The notes: a model not told the origin generated them from the sequence alone. A stretch of 64,000 nucleotides of DNA from Bacillus mobilis (GCF_001884045.1 NZ_MACF01000123.1:171353-235352); one strand, 5' to 3'. Counted from the first letter of the stretch, positions 55,186 to 63,850 are shown. Program-made: numbers and translations.

Positions 55186-56586
55186 ATGAAAACAGTTGTT
55201 GTTATCGGTGGAGGTATAACGGGACTTTCTACTATGTTTTATTTAGAAAAATTAAAAAAGGATTATAATGTTGATTTAAATTTAATCCTTGTAGAAAAAG
55301 AAAAGTATTTGGGCGGTAAAATCCATAGTGTAGAAGAAAAAGATTTTATTATGGAATCAGGAGCAGATTCTATCGTTGCTCGTAATGAACATGTTATGCC
55401 ACTTGTAAAAGATTTAAATTTAGAAGAACAAATGGTATATAACGAAACTGGTATTTCTTACATATATTCTGATAATACTTTACATCCAATTCCTTCTGAC
55501 ACTATATTTGGGATACCGATGAGTGTCGAGTCATTGTTCAGCAGTACGCTAGTATCAACGAAAGGGAAAATTGTTGCTTTAAAAGATTTCATAACAAAAA
55601 ATAAAGAGTTTACAAAAGATACTTCACTTGCTGTATTTTTAGAAAGCTTTTTAGGGAAAGAATTAGTGGAAAGACAAATTGCCCCAGTGCTTTCAGGTGT
55701 ATATTCCGGTAAATTGAATGAACTTACTATGGCATCGACATTACCGTATTTACTGGATTATAAAAATAAATATGGAAGTATTATTAAAGGTTTTGAAGAG
55801 AATAAAAAACAGTTTCAATCAGCCGGAAACAAAAAGTTCGTATCATTTAAAGGTGGACTATCTACGATTATTGATCGTTTAGAAGAAGTGCTGACTGAGA
55901 CTGTTGTTAAGAAAGGTGCTGTAACGACAGCTGTAAGGAAACAAGGTGATTGCTATGAAATCGCCTTTGCGAATCACGAATCCATCCAAGCTGATTATGT
56001 TGTTGTAGCAGCTCCGCATAATATTGCAGAAACTTTATTACAGTCTAATGAGTTAAACGAGCAGTTTCATACATTTAAAAACTCATCTCTTATAAGTATT
56101 TACTTAGGGTTTGACATACTAGATGAACAATTACCGGCGGACGGCACAGGATTTATCGTAACGGAAAATAGTGATTTACATTGTGATGCTTGTACATGGA
56201 CAAGCCGGAAGTGGAAACATACATCTGGAAAACAAAAGCTATTAGTAAGAATGTTTTATAAGAGTACCAATCCAGTATATGAAACGATTCAAAACTATAG
56301 TGAAGAAGAATTAGTAAGAGTCGCTTTATATGATATTGAAAAGAGTCTCGGAATTAAAGGTGAACCAGAAGTAGTTGAAGTTACAAATTGGAAAGATTTA
56401 ATGCCGAAATATCATTTAGAACATAATCAAGCGGTTGAAACATTACAAGAAAAAAAGACGGATCTTTATCCTAATGTATACTTAGCTGGTGCTTCATATT
56501 ACGGTGTCGGAATTGGTGCGTGTATTGGAAATGGAAAGAAAACTGCAAATGAAATAATGGCAACATTGCATGAACCGTCAAATTAA
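55186..56586 (+). CDS. hemY: protoporphyrinogen/coproporphyrinogen III oxidase
   Basis: A 466-residue FAD enzyme of haem synthesis. The dinucleotide-binding motif VVIGGGITGLST is at residues 4-15, followed by LILVEKEKYLGGKI; the closing YYGVGIGACIGNGKKTANEIM is the second FAD-contact segment. In Firmicutes HemY oxidises coproporphyrinogen III. I start at ATG 55186, behind AGGAG; an in-frame extension to 55132 is unlikely. Another copy would normally sit with hemEH, so this may be a second paralogue. Confidence 0.85.
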   Translation: MKTVVVIGGGITGLSTMFYLEKLKKDYNVDLNLILVEKEKYLGGKIHSVEEKDFIMESGADSIVARNEHVMPLVKDLNLEEQMVYNETGISYIYSDNTLHPIPSDTIFGIPMSVESLFSSTLVSTKGKIVALKDFITKNKEFTKDTSLAVFLESFLGKELVERQIAPVLSGVYSGKLNELTMASTLPYLLDYKNKYGSIIKGFEENKKQFQSAGNKKFVSFKGGLSTIIDRLEEVLTETVVKKGAVTTAVRKQGDCYEIAFANHESIQADYVVVAAPHNIAETLLQSNELNEQFHTFKNSSLISIYLGFDILDEQLPADGTGFIVTENSDLHCDACTWTSRKWKHTSGKQKLLVRMFYKSTNPVYETIQNYSEEELVRVALYDIEKSLGIKGEPEVVEVTNWKDLMPKYHLEHNQAVETLQEKKTDLYPNVYLAGASYYGVGIGACIGNGKKTANEIMATLHEPSN

Positions 56587-56593
56587 TAATACA

Positions 56594-56621
56594 TAAATAA
56601 ATAAATAAATAAATAAATAAA
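56594..56621 (+). repeat. seven TAAA repeats after hemY
   Basis: A tetranucleotide microsatellite with seven perfect TAAA copies begins eight bases after the hemY stop codon. Such repeats can change length by slippage, but here they lie outside any coding region and add stop codons in all frames. Confidence 0.85.
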
Positions 56622-56652
56622 ATGTCCCTCCGTTATGTTGGAGGGGCATTTT
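56619..56652. terminator. hairpin between hemY and the convergent membrane protein gene
   Basis: The arms AAAATGTCCCTCC/GGAGGGGCATTTT flank a GTTATGTT loop, and A/T tracts lie on both sides. Confidence 0.8.
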
Positions 56653-56654
56653 AT

Positions 56655-57203
56655 TTATTTTACTTGAATTGGGACCTTTTTATTTGTTGTATTATTCTCA
56701 GTAATTGTTAAGGTTATGTTCCCGGATTCTTTAAATGAATATGATGAGAGTTGATAGAGTTCTTTTATATTATGTTGTTCTTTTAATTTATTGGCCGGAA
56801 TAAATGTTATGTTCGGTTTCCATGTTTCCTGTTTACCGGAAGGATAATTTACTATTATTTCTGGGTTATTTAATTGCATTGGTTTCCAAGAGGCGAAATA
56901 TAGTTCAACTTCTGTATCTTTTTTTAGTAATTCTTCTGAGAAATATCCAACCTCTCCAACATTACCGAAAACAGTAAAGTTTTGATTTTGTAGTGTGATA
57001 TCTAAATGTTTAGGTTGATATGTTGCTGCGTGATAGATTCCATATGAAAGAGAAAGAGTGGCTGCGATTAAAATGCCGATTGAAAAAGTTTTAAAGCTAT
57101 TGCCTTTAAAACTAGTCATCATAAATGAGTTTGGAGCGAACTTTTTTGCGAATAAAAAAATGAGTAGTATGAGTAAGAGGGATAAGCCGATGAATATATA
57201 CAT
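56655..57203 (-). CDS. two-helix membrane protein, hypothetical
   Basis: A ~182-residue protein. It has two hydrophobic segments (YIFIGLSLLLILLIFLFA and FSIGILIAATLSLSYGI) followed by a ~125-residue extracytoplasmic, beta-rich domain with repeats resembling a cupredoxin- or immunoglobulin-like fold (YPSGKQETWKPNI, NITLTITENNTT). I do not recognise the family. ATG 57203 lies ten bases behind GGAGGTG; a TTG seven codons upstream is an alternative. Confidence 0.6.
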   Translation of the reverse strand: MYIFIGLSLLLILLIFLFAKKFAPNSFMMTSFKGNSFKTFSIGILIAATLSLSYGIYHAATYQPKHLDITLQNQNFTVFGNVGEVGYFSEELLKKDTEVELYFASWKPMQLNNPEIIVNYPSGKQETWKPNITFIPANKLKEQHNIKELYQLSSYSFKESGNITLTITENNTTNKKVPIQVK

Positions 57204-57224
57204 AGAACATTTACACCTCCACAA

Positions 57225-57578
57225 TATAATATGACGTTAACTATATTTTACCATAAATGTATGGAGGAGGGTGTTGTTTTAGAAGGGAAAAGTGAATATG
57301 TAATCGAAATTATTAGACATATTATTTTGAGTGAAGTGATGGAAATGAAAATGATACAATTAATTTTAAAACTAGAGAATAAAGAGATGATCATAGCGCT
57401 TTGATCATCTCTTTATTTTTTCTATTTAAGCAAAAGTAAGAAGGGTTACTCTTAGTTCGTATTGAATTAAGAGGATAAGTTTCTCTAGAAATATTTGATT
57501 AATGGGACATTGAGGACTTTCCTAATTATAAATACTTTTTCTGCTATAATAAATGTGTAGAAAGAAAGGAGTGATCCT
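57225..57578. other. intergenic stretch with a doubtful 47-codon ORF and a terminator
   Basis: A possible ORF from ATG 57261 to TGA 57404 has no upstream ribosome binding site (its GGAGGAGG is inside the ORF). A perfect hairpin AAAGAGATGATCA/TGATCATCTCTTT at 57381-57414 is followed by ATTTTT, so some transcript ends here. Just before the next gene are ATTAAGAGG and AAATGTGTAG elements without a clear promoter. Confidence 0.35.
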
Positions 57579-58130
57579 GTGGCATTTCCTATATTAGAAA
57601 CAGAACGTTTACGTTTAGTTGAAATAGAACAATCTTATTGTCAAAAAATATATGAAATTTTTTCATTGGATGAAGTAACATGTTATTACGGTATGAATTC
57701 TTTTACAGAGTTTGGACAAGCTTCACGTATGATTGAATCTTTTTCAAAAAATTACTTCGAGAAAAAGGCAATACGATGGGGGATTGTATTAAAAGAAACA
57801 AATACTTTAGTAGGTACAATAGGATTAAATAATTTACAGCTATGGAGTAAACGATCCGAAATTGGCTATGACTTACATCCTCGTTATTGGGGGAATGGTT
57901 ATGCGTCAGAAGCGGCTCGAGAAATTATTCATTATGGATTTCAAGATTTAGGCTTATTTAGAATTGGAGCTATTACATATCCTGAAAATGTTACTTCTTG
58001 TAAAATGTTATCTAAAATAGGCTTTCATAAGGAAGGGTTATTACGTGGATACATTCATCAAGGAAATAAGCAACATGATGCACTATTGTATTCTATAGTC
58101 CGAACGGATGTAGAGAATATAAATTTATAA
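57579..58130 (+). CDS. RimJ/RimL-like GNAT acetyltransferase
   Basis: A 183-residue protein with the RimJ/RimL layout: opening LETERLRLVEI, motif A as YDLHPRYWGNGYASEAAREII, and the closing NVTSCKMLSKIGFHKEGLLRGYI. Such proteins acetylate protein N-termini or small molecules. The start is GTG 57579, behind AAAGGAGTG. It is monocistronic. Substrate unknown. Confidence 0.87.
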   Translation: MAFPILETERLRLVEIEQSYCQKIYEIFSLDEVTCYYGMNSFTEFGQASRMIESFSKNYFEKKAIRWGIVLKETNTLVGTIGLNNLQLWSKRSEIGYDLHPRYWGNGYASEAAREIIHYGFQDLGLFRIGAITYPENVTSCKMLSKIGFHKEGLLRGYIHQGNKQHDALLYSIVRTDVENINL

Positions 58131-58135
58131 TAAAA

Positions 58136-58159
58136 AACCCCTCTTATAAAAGAGGGGTT
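58136..58159 (-). terminator. terminator of the csp-ydjO transcript
   Basis: The hairpin AACCCCTCTT/AAGAGGGGTT has a run of T residues on the minus-strand side, right after the ydjO stop codon. Confidence 0.8.
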
Positions 58160-58168
58160 AAGTAAAAA

Positions 58169-58354
58169 TTAACCTAATTTAGGTAATAAACGTTCTCCGC
58201 TTTTCATGCTACTTTTACATAAAGGGCATTTAGGCTCTTCTTCAAATGAAAAGTTCTTTCTCATCCATCCTAAACAATCATCTGCTTCACATTCCCAAAC
58301 AGGCGTTTGTTCTGGTGGTACCTCTGCTACATCGTTCTTTCGATTGCGATACAT
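58169..58354 (-). CDS. ydjO: YdjO-like cold-inducible protein
   Basis: A 61-residue protein containing two CxxC-type pairs: CEADDC (with Cys at residues 22 and 27) and CPLC near residue 43, which could bind zinc. The pattern VWECEADDCLGWMRKNF is the hallmark of the YdjO family, found behind csp genes. The function is unknown. The ribosome binding site is AAAAGGAGTGG. It lies downstream of csp on the same strand, with a hairpin in between, so read-through expression may be conditional. Confidence 0.82.
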   Translation of the reverse strand: MYRNRKNDVAEVPPEQTPVWECEADDCLGWMRKNFSFEEEPKCPLCKSSMKSGERLLPKLG

Positions 58355-58394
58355 ATAACCACTCCTTTTATGTAAAAAATTTTAGTTATATATT

Positions 58395-58430
58395 AAAAAG
58401 GTTGTTAACCGAGCTGGTAACAACCTTTTT
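58395..58430 (-). terminator. hairpin between csp and ydjO
   Basis: The minus-strand stem AAAAAGGTTGTTA/TAACAACCTTTTT with T-tract lies between csp and ydjO, so it terminates most csp transcripts and may allow partial read-through. Confidence 0.75.
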
Positions 58431-58440
58431 ATTGTTTGAA

Positions 58441-58644
58441 TTATAGCTTTACAACGTTTTTAGCTTGAGGTCCACGGTTACCGTCTTCAACTTCGAAGCT
58501 AACTTCTTGACCTTCGTCAAGAGATTTGAAACCGTCGCCAGTGATAGCTGAGAAGTGAACGAATACGTCGTTACCGTCTGCAACTTCGATGAAACCGAAA
58601 CCTTTTTCGCTGTTAAACCATTTTACTTTACCTGTTAATGTCAT
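58441..58644 (-). CDS. cold-shock protein (CspA family)
   Basis: A 67-residue single cold-shock domain, an RNA chaperone. The RNA-binding motifs KGFGFIE (RNP1) and VFVHF (RNP2) are intact and the length is standard. It starts with [15 protein letters not shown]. The ribosome binding site is GGAGG before ATG 58644. A long, gene-free leader (58645-59026) suggests a structured 5' UTR, as in other csp genes. Which of the group's several csp paralogues it is cannot be decided. Confidence 0.95.
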   Translation of the reverse strand: MTLTGKVKWFNSEKGFGFIEVADGNDVFVHFSAITGDGFKSLDEGQEVSFEVEDGNRGPQAKNVVKL

Positions 58645-59026
58645 GGTAATGCCTCCTAAAATTTAAAAAGATTACAATATGATCGGCCTTATTTGAATGA
58701 AAAATAAAAGTTCACATATTATCAAAAACCCATAAGGAGTACAAAATGTTCCAGATTGATACTTGATAATATGCAAAGAAAATATAGTGTTAAATTGACC
58801 TTAATTACTATCTTACAACAAATGGTGGGAAATAGCAAGTGCTGGTAATACCAGTGAATAATCTTGGTGATAATAGTAAAACGCACAAAGTCATCTCTTT
58901 TATTTATATATTATTCCAAATTTAGGTTTATGCTAAACATTGAATATTTTTATTGGAAATTTGTGTTAGGAAAACGATATATAGTATAAGAATAGTGTTG
59001 ATGTATTTGTTAAGGAGGCGAGAATA
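58645..59026. other. divergent region: csp leader and CPBP promoter side
   Basis: No gene is visible. The csp side is long enough for a cold-responsive leader. An imperfect palindrome GTGCTGGTAATACCAGTG lies at 58839-58856. No promoter pair is unambiguous by eye. Confidence 0.4.
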
Positions 59027-59914
59027 TTGCAATTTAAAATAATTGAAGCAGCCAAAGAAGGAAGAAAAAAAGTTCATCCAATATTCGCTGTAATACTTGC
59101 AATTGTATTTTTAACTTTAGGTGAATTGTTCATGCTATTTATGTTGTTCTTACCGAAAGCAGAATCACTTTTAATGAAGGCGATTTATAGCGATATTGAG
59201 ATGATATTGACGTTTGGCGGTGCTATATTTTTTGTTTTTTTATGGATTAGATTCGTAGAAAAAAGATCAATTTCATCTATTGGATTTTGGAGAAATCAAT
59301 GGATAAGAAAATATTTGAGAGGTGCATTAATAGGTTTTGTTTTCATTTCAATACCAGTCATGCTCCTTTTATTAACTGGAAATGTACAACTACAAATGCA
59401 ACAAATTACGCCAACCGCCATATTTGGAATTGTGGGGTCTTTAGTTGCTTTTTTAATACAAGGTGCAACAGAAGAAATCGTAGTTCGAGGTTGGTTATTT
59501 CCAGTCCTTTCTGTTAGAAGCCGTATATGGATCGGAATTGTTGTAACTTCTTTTTTATTTGGTTTTCTTCATTTACTAAATCCAAGTATTACAATTCTTT
59601 CAATTTCGAATATAATATTAGTTGGTGTATTTGCAGCTTTTTATGTTTTGAAGGACAGTAGTCTTTGGGGGATATGTGCGTGGCATTCGTTGTGGAATTG
59701 GGCACAGTTTAATATTTATGGCTTTGCAGTAAGTGGAATGACGATGTATTCTACGCCACTTTTTAAACCTGTAACAAACGGATCGGAATTCCTTCATGGA
59801 GGCTCGTTTGGAATTGAGGGGAGTATCATAACAACAATCATGCTTTCTATAGCTTCAATTGTATTATGGAGACAGTTATGGGGGAAAAAAGCGAAGCAAA
59901 GAGATGTAAGTTAA
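59027..59914 (+). CDS. CPBP-family intramembrane metalloprotease
   Basis: A 295-residue membrane protein with seven or eight helices. The CPBP (Abi/CAAX) motifs are clear: EEIVVRGWLFPVL (motif 1, EExxxR), and FLFGFLHLLNP (motif 2, with FxxxH), and the final WNWAQFNIYG with N/H-type polar residues. Relatives process prenylated or bacteriocin-related peptides. The start is TTG 59027, behind AAGGAGG. Its TAA overlaps the ATG 59914 of an in-frame extension of the next gene. Confidence 0.85.
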   Translation: MQFKIIEAAKEGRKKVHPIFAVILAIVFLTLGELFMLFMLFLPKAESLLMKAIYSDIEMILTFGGAIFFVFLWIRFVEKRSISSIGFWRNQWIRKYLRGALIGFVFISIPVMLLLLTGNVQLQMQQITPTAIFGIVGSLVAFLIQGATEEIVVRGWLFPVLSVRSRIWIGIVVTSFLFGFLHLLNPSITILSISNIILVGVFAAFYVLKDSSLWGICAWHSLWNWAQFNIYGFAVSGMTMYSTPLFKPVTNGSEFLHGGSFGIEGSIITTIMLSIASIVLWRQLWGKKAKQRDVS

Positions 59915-59931
59915 TGAAAGTGGGAGAAACA

Positions 59932-60573
59932 ATGGGGATTATAGCGTTTGAGGGAGCAAGTGCTGTTGGTAAGAGCAGCACTTGTCGTGAGTTAGAAAAA
60001 AATTATGGTGCTTATATTATACCTGAAGTGAATTTTTTATTTGAAAGACCAAAAATTGAACATACAACCTGGTATTTTGAAAAGCAAGTAGAGCGCTGGA
60101 AAATAGCAGTGCAGATGTCAGAGCAGTATGAATTAGTAATACTTGATGGTGATATTTATCAGCCACTTAGTTATAATTGGTGTTTCCATTTTGATGTATT
60201 TAATCAGCCGTTATCTTTAATAGAAAACTTTTATAAAGAAAAGCTGATACATGGGGAAATTGGTTTTCCTGATCAATATTTTTATTTATATACGAATGAT
60301 GAAGAACTTAGAAAACGGAAAGAATCTGACGAGACAAAAAGAAGAAGAAACTTTGAAAAACATTTACAAATATCAAAATCGTTTCAACGTTATTATGAAA
60401 ATTTAAATGCTGTTACAGACGGGTATTGCAAAATGATTGATGCGAAAAGTGTAAAATCGAATGAATTAGCAATTGTGAAAAGTTTAAACAATTTAAATGT
60501 GTCTGAAGAGAGCCGTTTTGATGTTTCGAGGTTAGATGTGATTACGAAGTGGTTAAAAGAACAACGTGCATAA
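59932..60573 (+). CDS. P-loop nucleoside/nucleotide kinase-like protein
   Basis: A 213-residue P-loop protein. Walker A is FEGASAVGKSST near residues 6-17; ILDGDIYQPLSYN looks like the Walker B/DE region, and RKESDETKRRRNFEKH like a lid. It resembles small kinases of the deoxynucleoside-kinase/AAA type. Start: ATG 59932 lies behind GGGAG; ATG 59914, overlapping the previous stop, is the alternative. It is probably translated with the CPBP gene upstream. The substrate is unknown. Confidence 0.7.
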   Translation: MGIIAFEGASAVGKSSTCRELEKNYGAYIIPEVNFLFERPKIEHTTWYFEKQVERWKIAVQMSEQYELVILDGDIYQPLSYNWCFHFDVFNQPLSLIENFYKEKLIHGEIGFPDQYFYLYTNDEELRKRKESDETKRRRNFEKHLQISKSFQRYYENLNAVTDGYCKMIDAKSVKSNELAIVKSLNNLNVSEESRFDVSRLDVITKWLKEQRA

Positions 60574-60612
60574 AAACAACGAGTGCCTTATAAGGTGCTC
60601 GTTGTTTTTTTA
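60572..60612 (+). terminator. terminator after the kinase-like gene
   Basis: The hairpin AACAACGAGTGCCTT/AAGGTGCTCGTTGTT is followed by a T-tract. The minus side also has an A/T tract. Confidence 0.85.
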
Positions 60613-61371
60613 TGTATTATAAATTGATTTTAAAATTTGTAAGTTTGCTTCTTCATTTTTCTTAATGGCATTTGTGTATTTAGCTAGAAAGAGTTGAGAA
60701 GGATAAACCGGTAGTTCACCGCAAATATCAATACCATAGACATTTTTATTCCTAATAAGAGCGTGAATATATTTTAAAAGTGTAGAGAGTTTCATATGTC
60801 CTTGATCCCAATTTGTAATAGTTACTTTTGAATCTAATACATCTTTATCAATGCTTACATATATAGTGTTTGTATGAATATGCGAAAGTATTGTATGAGT
60901 AGATACTTCATTTGACGTATCGATCGGGAACACCTCTACGCATGAATAATCATTAGAATGTATTGTTAAAGAAGAAGGTCCAATAATAATTACTTTCTTT
61001 AATTTCGGGTTATTTTGAAGAGCGAATGATACCCATGACCCGCAAGAAATAGGAGTATGTTCATTTTCTTCTTTTAAGTTCATGTCAGTGTGATGATCAA
61101 ATAAAATAAGGGTAAATGGCTCATCTATTTCTTTTAGTAGTAAATAAGATACATAATGATAATTTCCAGAACCGATAAAAGTGATTCCTTTTTGCTTTCT
61201 ACAATATAACTCTCGTTTTATTCGCATTAAAGAGGGAGTCTCGCAATACAGATTTGAGTGCTCTAAATGACTAAAATCAATATCTTCATGTGAATAAGAA
61301 TGAAGTTTATTTTGTAATAAATACGTATCGTCAAAGTTTAAAAAAGTTAAACCACTATACAATAAACTCAT
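60610..61371 (-). CDS. arginase/ureohydrolase-family protein
   Basis: A 253-residue protein of the arginase superfamily. The metal-binding motifs are FDHHTDMN (DxHxD-like) and SIDKDVLD (DxDxxD-like), followed by NWDQGHM, which replaces the usual DPxxxPG. Early YHYVSYLLL supplies a further His. The substrate is unknown; family members hydrolyse arginine, agmatine, guanidino-acids or formimidoyl groups. The start ATG 61371 follows TAGGAG. It is the last chromosomal gene before the IS607-type element. Confidence 0.78.
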   Translation of the reverse strand: MSLLYSGLTFLNFDDTYLLQNKLHSYSHEDIDFSHLEHSNLYCETPSLMRIKRELYCRKQKGITFIGSGNYHYVSYLLLKEIDEPFTLILFDHHTDMNLKEENEHTPISCGSWVSFALQNNPKLKKVIIIGPSSLTIHSNDYSCVEVFPIDTSNEVSTHTILSHIHTNTIYVSIDKDVLDSKVTITNWDQGHMKLSTLLKYIHALIRNKNVYGIDICGELPVYPSQLFLAKYTNAIKKNEEANLQILKSIYNT

Positions 61372-61665
61372 ATTTATTCATCTCCTATATATGTAGGCTA
61401 GCATATATTTTTATAAATGAAAAATGAAATGCTTAGAGTTGGAATTGAATTACACAGGCCGTTTTGACAGAATAATCTTTCAATTAACAAAGAAAAGAAA
61501 TATAATATAAGGAAATATGTATGTGGCTCTGGAAATAGAAAATATGAAATGGGATACGTGGGAGGAAATAACAGTAAATAAAAATCTATAAAAAACTATA
61601 AAAATTTACAATTACAGGTTTTATATTTTACAAAATTCAACATATCATATTTTCAGGTGATGAAA
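61372..61665. other. junction between arginase-like gene and the IS607-type element
   Basis: About 290 bases without a gene. TATAAAAA-type repeats (CTATAAAAAACTATAAAAATT, 61589-61609) and TTTACAA motifs appear close to tnpA, as expected for TnpA-binding sites at an IS607 left end, but no exact boundary can be drawn. No group I intron core is apparent. Confidence 0.4.
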
Positions 61666-62325
61666 ATGAAAAATTATATTTCAATTGGGAAAGCTGCAAA
61701 CATATTAGGAAAAACGCAACAAACTTTACGGAATTGGGATAAAGAAGGTGTTTTTATTGCGGATAGAACACTAAAAGGTCATCGAATATATGATCTTGAA
61801 AAAATTGTGGCATTTCAAAAGAAAAGTGAAACACATTCAAAAACAGAAACAAATGATGTATTTATATATGGAAGAGTATCTACAAAAAAACAACTTGAAA
61901 GCGGTAATTTAGATAGACAATTACAACGATTAACTACATTCGCAGTTGAAAAAGGATACAAAATCACAGGTATTTATAGAGATATCGCAAGTGGATTAAA
62001 CGAAAACAGAAAAGGATTTCAAACAATGTTGAGAGATTGTAAAGAAAAGTCACCTTCTGTTATTTTGATTGGATACAAAGATAGATTAGCTAGGTTCGGT
62101 TTTTCTTATATTGAATCTTATTTAAAAGATTTAGGGGTAAACATATTATATTGCATAGAACACATTGAAAAAAACGAAGAAGCCGAATTAGTGGAAGATC
62201 TTATAGCGATTACAACCTGTTTTTCTGCAAAAATTCACGGAAAAAGAGGAGGTAGAAAATTAGAAAATACAATAAAATCCGTATTAGAAAAGGGTGAAAA
62301 GGATGAAAACAACACGTACTTGTAA
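61666..62325 (+). CDS. tnpA: IS607-family serine recombinase (TnpA)
   Basis: A 219-residue transposase. The N-terminus is a MerR-like helix-turn-helix (ISIGKAANILGKTQQTLRNW) and the rest is a small serine-recombinase domain. The catalytic serine is Ser72 in YGRVSTKKQ, followed by LDRQLQRL and the segment YRDIASGLNENRKGFQTML, then the helical GYKDRLARFGFSYI. This is the normal size and order for IS607 TnpA. I start at ATG 61666, seven bases after AGGTG; GTG 61657 and ATG 61660 are nearby alternatives. Its end overlaps tnpB by 23 bases. Confidence 0.9.
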   Translation: MKNYISIGKAANILGKTQQTLRNWDKEGVFIADRTLKGHRIYDLEKIVAFQKKSETHSKTETNDVFIYGRVSTKKQLESGNLDRQLQRLTTFAVEKGYKITGIYRDIASGLNENRKGFQTMLRDCKEKSPSVILIGYKDRLARFGFSYIESYLKDLGVNILYCIEHIEKNEEAELVEDLIAITTCFSAKIHGKRGGRKLENTIKSVLEKGEKDENNTYL

Positions 62326-63850
62326 AATCAATTCTATTACAAAAGAACAAACGGAAGCTTTAATTACTTTGATCCGTACGTTCGAAAGTGCAAAACGATA
62401 TAGTTTTAATCGTTTGATTGAGGGCGAAAACGAGAAAGAATTGATAAAAAAACTACAACCTAAATATTTGTTAAATAAACGTTTTTGTGAAGATGCGATT
62501 TTACAAGCGCAAACGATCCTTTTCTCTCAAAAAGAACTTCTTCCTGTTTACCTAGAAAACAATCAAAAAAAGTTAGAAAAGACGTTACAAAAAATAGATG
62601 ATTATGAACGCGGCAAAAAAAGACCTAAACAAGTTTCATTAGAAACTTGTTTAATTGGTTTAAGAAAACGAAAACAAAAATTAGAACAAAGAATTGAAAC
62701 GTATGCAAAACATATTAAAAATAAAACATTACCTCCTATTATTTTTGGTGGGCGGCAAAATTTCTACGAAAGAATGAAAAACAAGATATCCAATCAAGAA
62801 TGGAAAGATTTGCGGACACGACAATTATATTCTCGTGGAGATAAAAGCAAAAAAGGGAATTTGAACATGCGCATTACAGTTGATGACTGTGGGCAAGGAT
62901 GGTTAGAAATTGCAAATCCATTAGGACGAACAAATGGAAAAACAAAAAGCCCACGAATCAAAGTTCCGATTATCATTCCATATCATTTTTATCATCAAAT
63001 CACAAATGTCGTTATGGGAAAGCAACTCGGTGTAAATCCAAAAGGAAAACCGATTATAGAGCATCAAAAATATAGTGTAGAAATCATTCGTAAACAAAAT
63101 GAATTTTATGTAAATATTACGTTTGATGAAACAGAAATAGGTCGTGTACTAGATTTCAAGGAAACACCACAATTAGATGTAATTGCAGGAATTGATGTAA
63201 ATCCGGGCCGCATTGCAGTTAGTTTATGTACAAAACAAGGTAATTTTAAAGGTTCAAAAATTTTTTATCTACACAATCTGAATGCGTTTTCAACAAACAA
63301 ACGCGCAACGATAATTGGACAAATTGTACAACAAATTAAAACATGGTTATTGGAAAACAATGTAGGTGGAATTGTTTTAGAAGATTTAAAGTTTCAACAA
63401 TCTCATGATACTGATAAATACAGTAATCGTAATTTGCATCAATTTACGTATAAAAAGATGTTGAACAGTTTAATTCGTATGTCTCTTCGTAACGGATTTT
63501 CTGTTAAAACAGTAAACCCCGCTTATACAAGTGTGATTGGAAAATTAAAATACAGTAAAAATTTCGGTATTAGCGTTCATGAAGCAGCCGCATTCACGAT
63601 CGCAAGACGTGGATTAGAATTGCAAGAACAAGTACCAAAAAAGATTATATTATTATTAAAAAAACAAATTACAACAAAACTGCGTATTCTTGTTGCTTCC
63701 ATGGAAGAAAGTAAAAAGAATACGCAAAAAGTATATAAAAAATGGTTACAAACAATTCAAACGTGGAAAGAATATCACAATTGGAAATTGTGGAGCATTC
63801 TTCACAAAACTGTTTATATGAGCAATCAACAATTCGTATTTAAAATTTAA
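62303..63850 (+). CDS. tnpB: TnpB-type RNA-guided nuclease lacking the zinc ribbon
   Basis: A ~515-residue TnpB, longer than the usual ~400. The RuvC motifs I and II are present: GIDVNPGRIAV (Asp298) and GGIVLEDLKF (Glu360). Region III reads GISVHEAAAFTIARRG, so the usual DxNAAxNI aspartate is replaced by His426-Glu427. No CxxC pairs occur after residue ~310, so the typical zinc ribbon is absent. An N-terminal coiled-coil-like, basic region (residues ~80-150) accounts for the extra length. Start ATG 62303 overlaps tnpA; GTG 62294 is an alternative. Confidence 0.85.
   Translation: MKTTRTCKINSITKEQTEALITLIRTFESAKRYSFNRLIEGENEKELIKKLQPKYLLNKRFCEDAILQAQTILFSQKELLPVYLENNQKKLEKTLQKIDDYERGKKRPKQVSLETCLIGLRKRKQKLEQRIETYAKHIKNKTLPPIIFGGRQNFYERMKNKISNQEWKDLRTRQLYSRGDKSKKGNLNMRITVDDCGQGWLEIANPLGRTNGKTKSPRIKVPIIIPYHFYHQITNVVMGKQLGVNPKGKPIIEHQKYSVEIIRKQNEFYVNITFDETEIGRVLDFKETPQLDVIAGIDVNPGRIAVSLCTKQGNFKGSKIFYLHNLNAFSTNKRATIIGQIVQQIKTWLLENNVGGIVLEDLKFQQSHDTDKYSNRNLHQFTYKKMLNSLIRMSLRNGFSVKTVNPAYTSVIGKLKYSKNFGISVHEAAAFTIARRGLELQEQVPKKIILLLKKQITTKLRILVASMEESKKNTQKVYKKWLQTIQTWKEYHNWKLWSILHKTVYMSNQQFVFKI

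Noticed and set aside
56590-56625. CRISPR-like short repeats
   Set aside because: The repeat is a simple TAAA tract without spacers.
57261-57404. 47-codon ORF upstream of the GNAT at 57579
   Set aside because: The GGAGGAGG motif is inside the ORF rather than upstream, so it has no ribosome binding site; it was kept only as a note.
61372-61665. Possible IStron (group I intron fused to an IS605/IS607 element, known in B. cereus and C. difficile)
   Set aside because: The ~290 bases before tnpA show no recognisable P/Q/R/S core and no splice context, and are shorter than such introns usually are.
62303-63850. TnpB as a nuclease-dead repressor (TldR type)
   Set aside because: Asp298 and Glu360 are retained and the gene is still coupled to tnpA, unlike exapted TldR genes. 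The third residue is uncertain, so this is not fully excluded.
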